In this document: positions 61,375 through 64,000 of the stretch, in pieces
Position numbering within the stretch: position 1 is the first letter of the stretch
Layout: every line of letters starts with the position of its first letter
Source of the DNA: Nocardia sp. NRRL S-836
Lineage (GTDB): Bacteria; Actinomycetota; Actinomycetes; Mycobacteriales; Pseudonocardiaceae
Length of the DNA: 64,000 nucleotides
Direction: 5' to 3'
NCBI RefSeq assembly: GCF_001279525.1
Contig: NZ_LGDY01000138.1
Coordinates: 1 to 64,000 of the forward strand
Notes under the pieces: generated by a model
Databases searched by the model: none
What the model was told of the DNA's origin: nothing
Seen by the model: only the letters and a program-made list of their open reading frames with translations
Position numbers and translations under genes: made by a program

Positions 61375-63903
61375 GTGACATCTCCACTACTCGGTCGGGA
61401 CGCGGAGCTCGCGACTCTCGGACGGTTGCTGGACGACGCGCTGGAAGGCGTCGGGTCCTGCGTGGTCGTCGCCGGCGGTTTCGGGATCGGCAAGACGGCG
61501 TTGCTCGACGCGTTCAGCGCGGAGGCCCGTGAGCGAGGCTTCACCGTCCGGCTCGCCAAGAGCTCCCGGCTGGAGAGCCACCTGCCCGGTGCCGTCGTCC
61601 GGCAGCTCGCGCCGTGCCTGGCGAACGAACACGACCTGGAGGAGCTCTACGCCCGCGCGGCCAACTCCGCCCGCAGGGCCCCGATGCTCATGGTCGTCGA
61701 CGACGTGCACGTCGCGGACACCTTCTCCAAGCGCGCACTCGCCTATCTGCGGCCGCGGCTGCAAGGCCTGCCGGTCGTCATCGCACTCGGCGCGTCGCAG
61801 GGCTACCTGTCCACCGACGAGGTCACGCTGCCCGAGATCGCCGGCGCCCACCCCCGGCGGATCGACCTCGACGGCCTCGACGTCACCACCATCGCGCAGC
61901 TCACCGACCGCGACCCGGTCCGCTGCCATGAGCTCACCGGCGGCAACCCCTACCTGCTGCATGCCTTGTTCCGCGAGGAGGGCGAGGGTTCCGCCGCGGT
62001 CGGCGAGATGATCGGCATGCGGCTGCGCGAGTACAGCGGCACCGCCGAGGTCGCCAGGTCCGCCGCGGTGCTGGACGCCGACGCGGGCCTCGACCTGCTG
62101 TCCTCGCTCACCGGGTTCGACGCGCTGCCCGCCGTCGACACGCTCGTCCGCCTTGGCGTGCTCGCCGACACCGACCCGCTGACGTTCCGGTATCCGTTCG
62201 TGCGCAACAGCATCCTCGCGGACATGCCCGTCGCGGTCCGTTCCGCCGCGCACGCCCGCGCCGCCTGGCTGCTGTTCGAGTCCGACGCCCCCGACGAACG
62301 CGTCGCCGAGCACGTGCTGAAGGCCAGGTCCGTTCGCCTGCCGTGGTCCGTGGACCTGCTGCGCGAGGTCGGCGGCGTCGAACACCTGGAACGGGCGCTG
62401 GAGGAACACCTGTCCGAAGAGGACCGGCTGTCGATCGAGGTCGAGCTCGGTCACGCCGAGCACCTGGGGGACAACAGGCTCGGCCGGGACCGCGTGCGTG
62501 ACGCGTTGGTGCGGTGCGAGGACCCGCAGCTCGCCGCGACCGTGGCGCTGTCGTTGATCCAGCGCATGTGCACCGGCTCGGACGCCCACTTCGCGGTGTC
62601 GCTCGCGATCATGGTCATCGCGCGGTTGCTTCCGGAGGACCGCGGCCTGGTCTGGAACCTCGTCTGCACCACCTACCTGCTCTCCGCCAACCGCGACGTG
62701 CGGATGGCGAACTGCGCGGGCAAGTACTTCGACGACCTCGTCGGTGAGGTCCCGCGGGACCCGGACCTGCGGCGCGCGCGGTCGGCGTTGCTCGCGGTCG
62801 GCAACGCCCGCGGCGGCGACTCCGCCGCCGAGGCCGTCGGGCACGCGCTGGAAGCACTCGAAGGCGGCTGGGTCGACGCCTTCGGCGCGCCCTACCTGTT
62901 CACGTTCCTGGTGCCGGTGCTCGGCGACGACCCCGAGCACATCAACAAGCTCTGGCTCACCCACAGCACCGCGCCGGTCTCGCACGACCCGCACCTGCGC
63001 CGCGGCATGCTGAGCATGATCGCCCGTGCCTGCGCCTTCCACAACAACGGCGACCTCGCCCGCGCCTACACGTTCCTGACGCCTCCGGTCTCGACCGGCA
63101 ACCTGGACTGCCCCGCGGTCCTGCTGGCCACCGCGAAGCTCGCCGAGGTGTGCGTCGAGATGGGGCAGTTCGACGAGGCCGCCCCGCTGGTCACCGCGGA
63201 CGGCGACCTGTTGCAGCACATCAACGTCGTCTACGCGCGCGGCCGCCTCAAGCTCGCGTCGTGCCACGCGGAGGGCGCGCTGGAGGACCTGCTGGAGGCC
63301 GGCCGGCGCCTGGCCGAGCGGGAGATGCCGAACCCGGCCCTGGTGGCGTGGCGGCACCACGCCGTGCGCGCATACCTCGCGCTGGGCAACCGCGACGACG
63401 CCGCCCGGCTCGCACACGAGGAGCTCGACCTGGCCAAGCGCTGGGGTTCGCCGCGGGTGGTGGGGACCGCGTTGATGAGCGTCGGCATCAGCACCGACGA
63501 CGTCGACGTCCTCCTCGAGGCCGAACAGGTGCTCGCCACGACACCGCACCGGCTGCTGCACGCGCAGTCGTTGTACTGGCTCGGGCACCACCTGCGCCGC
63601 AAGGGCCGCACCGACGCCGCGGCCCCGCACCTGCGCCGGACGTTCGACCTGGCCCGGCAGCTCGGCGCGCATCCGCTGGCCAAGCTCGCGGGTGACGAGG
63701 TGCGTGACGAGGACGACCAGGTGCAGGGCCTGACCAAGCAGGAGAACCGGGTCGCGCGGATGGCGGTGCAGGGGCTGACGAACCGGCAGATCGCCGAGAC
63801 CCTGCACCTCACCCGCCGCACGGTCGAGCTGCACCTGTCGAGCGCCTACCGCAAGCTCGGCATCACGGGACGGGCTGAGCTCGTCGCCGCCCTGTGGTCC
63901 TGA
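61375..63903 (+). CDS. Large ATP-binding LuxR-family (LAL) regulator
   Basis: The 842-residue regulator has an AAA/STAND ATPase at the start: LLGRDAELATLGRLLDDAL, Walker A GGFGIGKTALLDAF and Walker B PMLMVVDDVHVAD. A long helical TPR-like middle follows. The C-terminal LuxR helix-turn-helix reads LTKQENRVARMAVQGLTNRQ, ending RRTVELHLSSAYRKLGITGR. LAL proteins switch on catabolic or secondary-metabolite genes on binding an inducer. GTG 61375 is chosen near GAGG/CAGG; GTG 61264 is possible. The target is unknown and the downstream gene is beyond the window. Confidence 0.88.
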   Translation: MTSPLLGRDAELATLGRLLDDALEGVGSCVVVAGGFGIGKTALLDAFSAEARERGFTVRLAKSSRLESHLPGAVVRQLAPCLANEHDLEELYARAANSARRAPMLMVVDDVHVADTFSKRALAYLRPRLQGLPVVIALGASQGYLSTDEVTLPEIAGAHPRRIDLDGLDVTTIAQLTDRDPVRCHELTGGNPYLLHALFREEGEGSAAVGEMIGMRLREYSGTAEVARSAAVLDADAGLDLLSSLTGFDALPAVDTLVRLGVLADTDPLTFRYPFVRNSILADMPVAVRSAAHARAAWLLFESDAPDERVAEHVLKARSVRLPWSVDLLREVGGVEHLERALEEHLSEEDRLSIEVELGHAEHLGDNRLGRDRVRDALVRCEDPQLAATVALSLIQRMCTGSDAHFAVSLAIMVIARLLPEDRGLVWNLVCTTYLLSANRDVRMANCAGKYFDDLVGEVPRDPDLRRARSALLAVGNARGGDSAAEAVGHALEALEGGWVDAFGAPYLFTFLVPVLGDDPEHINKLWLTHSTAPVSHDPHLRRGMLSMIARACAFHNNGDLARAYTFLTPPVSTGNLDCPAVLLATAKLAEVCVEMGQFDEAAPLVTADGDLLQHINVVYARGRLKLASCHAEGALEDLLEAGRRLAEREMPNPALVAWRHHAVRAYLALGNRDDAARLAHEELDLAKRWGSPRVVGTALMSVGISTDDVDVLLEAEQVLATTPHRLLHAQSLYWLGHHLRRKGRTDAAAPHLRRTFDLARQLGAHPLAKLAGDEVRDEDDQVQGLTKQENRVARMAVQGLTNRQIAETLHLTRRTVELHLSSAYRKLGITGRAELVAALWS

Positions 63904-64000
63904 CGACGACCAGCGACGCCATCAGGACTACGGTCATTTTTGACGACCGGAACCTGCCGAACTCGCCTGCCGCCGGTCTCGTGGGTTCGTGGCCTGGTTT

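Noticed and set aside
61387-63834. 815-codon frame antisense to the LuxR regulator
   Set aside because: Composition is biased and no domain is visible; the LuxR protein on the plus strand accounts for the region.

Overview
The window is high-GC, high-GC3 actinobacterial DNA with many GTG and TTG starts. Gene content and order point to the Pseudonocardiaceae (Lentzea, Saccharothrix, Actinosynnema or Amycolatopsis-like); this placement is inferred from gene content, not from a search. From about 1.4 to 41 kb most genes follow the order of the Mycobacterium tuberculosis Rv2191 to Rv2170 block: exonuclease/UvrC-like protein, NlpC/P60 hydrolase, PimB', FadD15, two START-like proteins, ArsA-like ATPase, CxxC protein, PlsC, DEDD exoribonuclease, AroG, Ser/Thr kinase, Rv2175c, MptA, IdsA, MetF, LppM and GNAT. 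Interleaved lineage-specific genes include two SARP-type regulators, a NYN nuclease, a ROK kinase, DUF3140 and DUF2945 proteins, a phosphofructokinase, DUF2891 and a phytoene/squalene synthase.

Layout. 0-1.4 kb: the cut end of an IS30 element, a Lrp ligand-binding protein, a VOC protein and a repeat-rich gap. 1.4-16 kb: DNA-repair exonuclease, SARP, NYN, peptidoglycan hydrolase, metalloprotease-like protein, PimB', second SARP, FadD15. 16-24 kb: START-like, phosphoesterase, ArsA-like, ROK and acyltransferase genes, then pfkA. 24-34 kb: aroG, PASTA kinase with its divergent Rv2175c-like partner, and mannosyl/isoprenoid genes mptA-crtB-idsA beside metF. 34-41 kb: lppM, DUF885, PhoD-like, a HEPN/DinB-like operon behind a LexA box, ybaK-GNAT. 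41-43 kb: GntR-ACC deaminase operon, then 1 kb without genes. 43.8-54 kb: lhr, a membrane Hsp70-like protein, MFS, DUF3046-recA-recX and a nucleotidyltransferase. 54-64 kb: MarR, secreted hydrolase, secreted protease, an RNA ligase/HD-Pnk repair pair, DUF4142, ECF sigma/anti-sigma and a large LuxR regulator.

DNA and RNA damage response runs through the window. Three genes (the exonuclease/UvrC-like gene, lhr and recA) carry near-identical TTGTCAGAC-N8-(T/C)AnnnT promoters, the RecA-independent (PafBC-type) mycobacterial damage promoter. recA also has a LexA box, and a second LexA box fronts the HEPN operon. A predicted RNA ligase plus HD-phosphatase/kinase pair adds end healing and sealing. 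A second theme is envelope building: PimB', MptA, PlsC, FadD15, IdsA, CrtB, NlpC/P60 and the PASTA kinase.

A recurring signal decides many starts: a TAnnnT -10 box lies 6-8 nt before the start codon of about 18 genes, the arrangement expected for leaderless transcripts. A 12-base sequence, CCGATATATCAG, occurs four times, always between genes or at their 3' ends, close to a second hairpin-like repeat.
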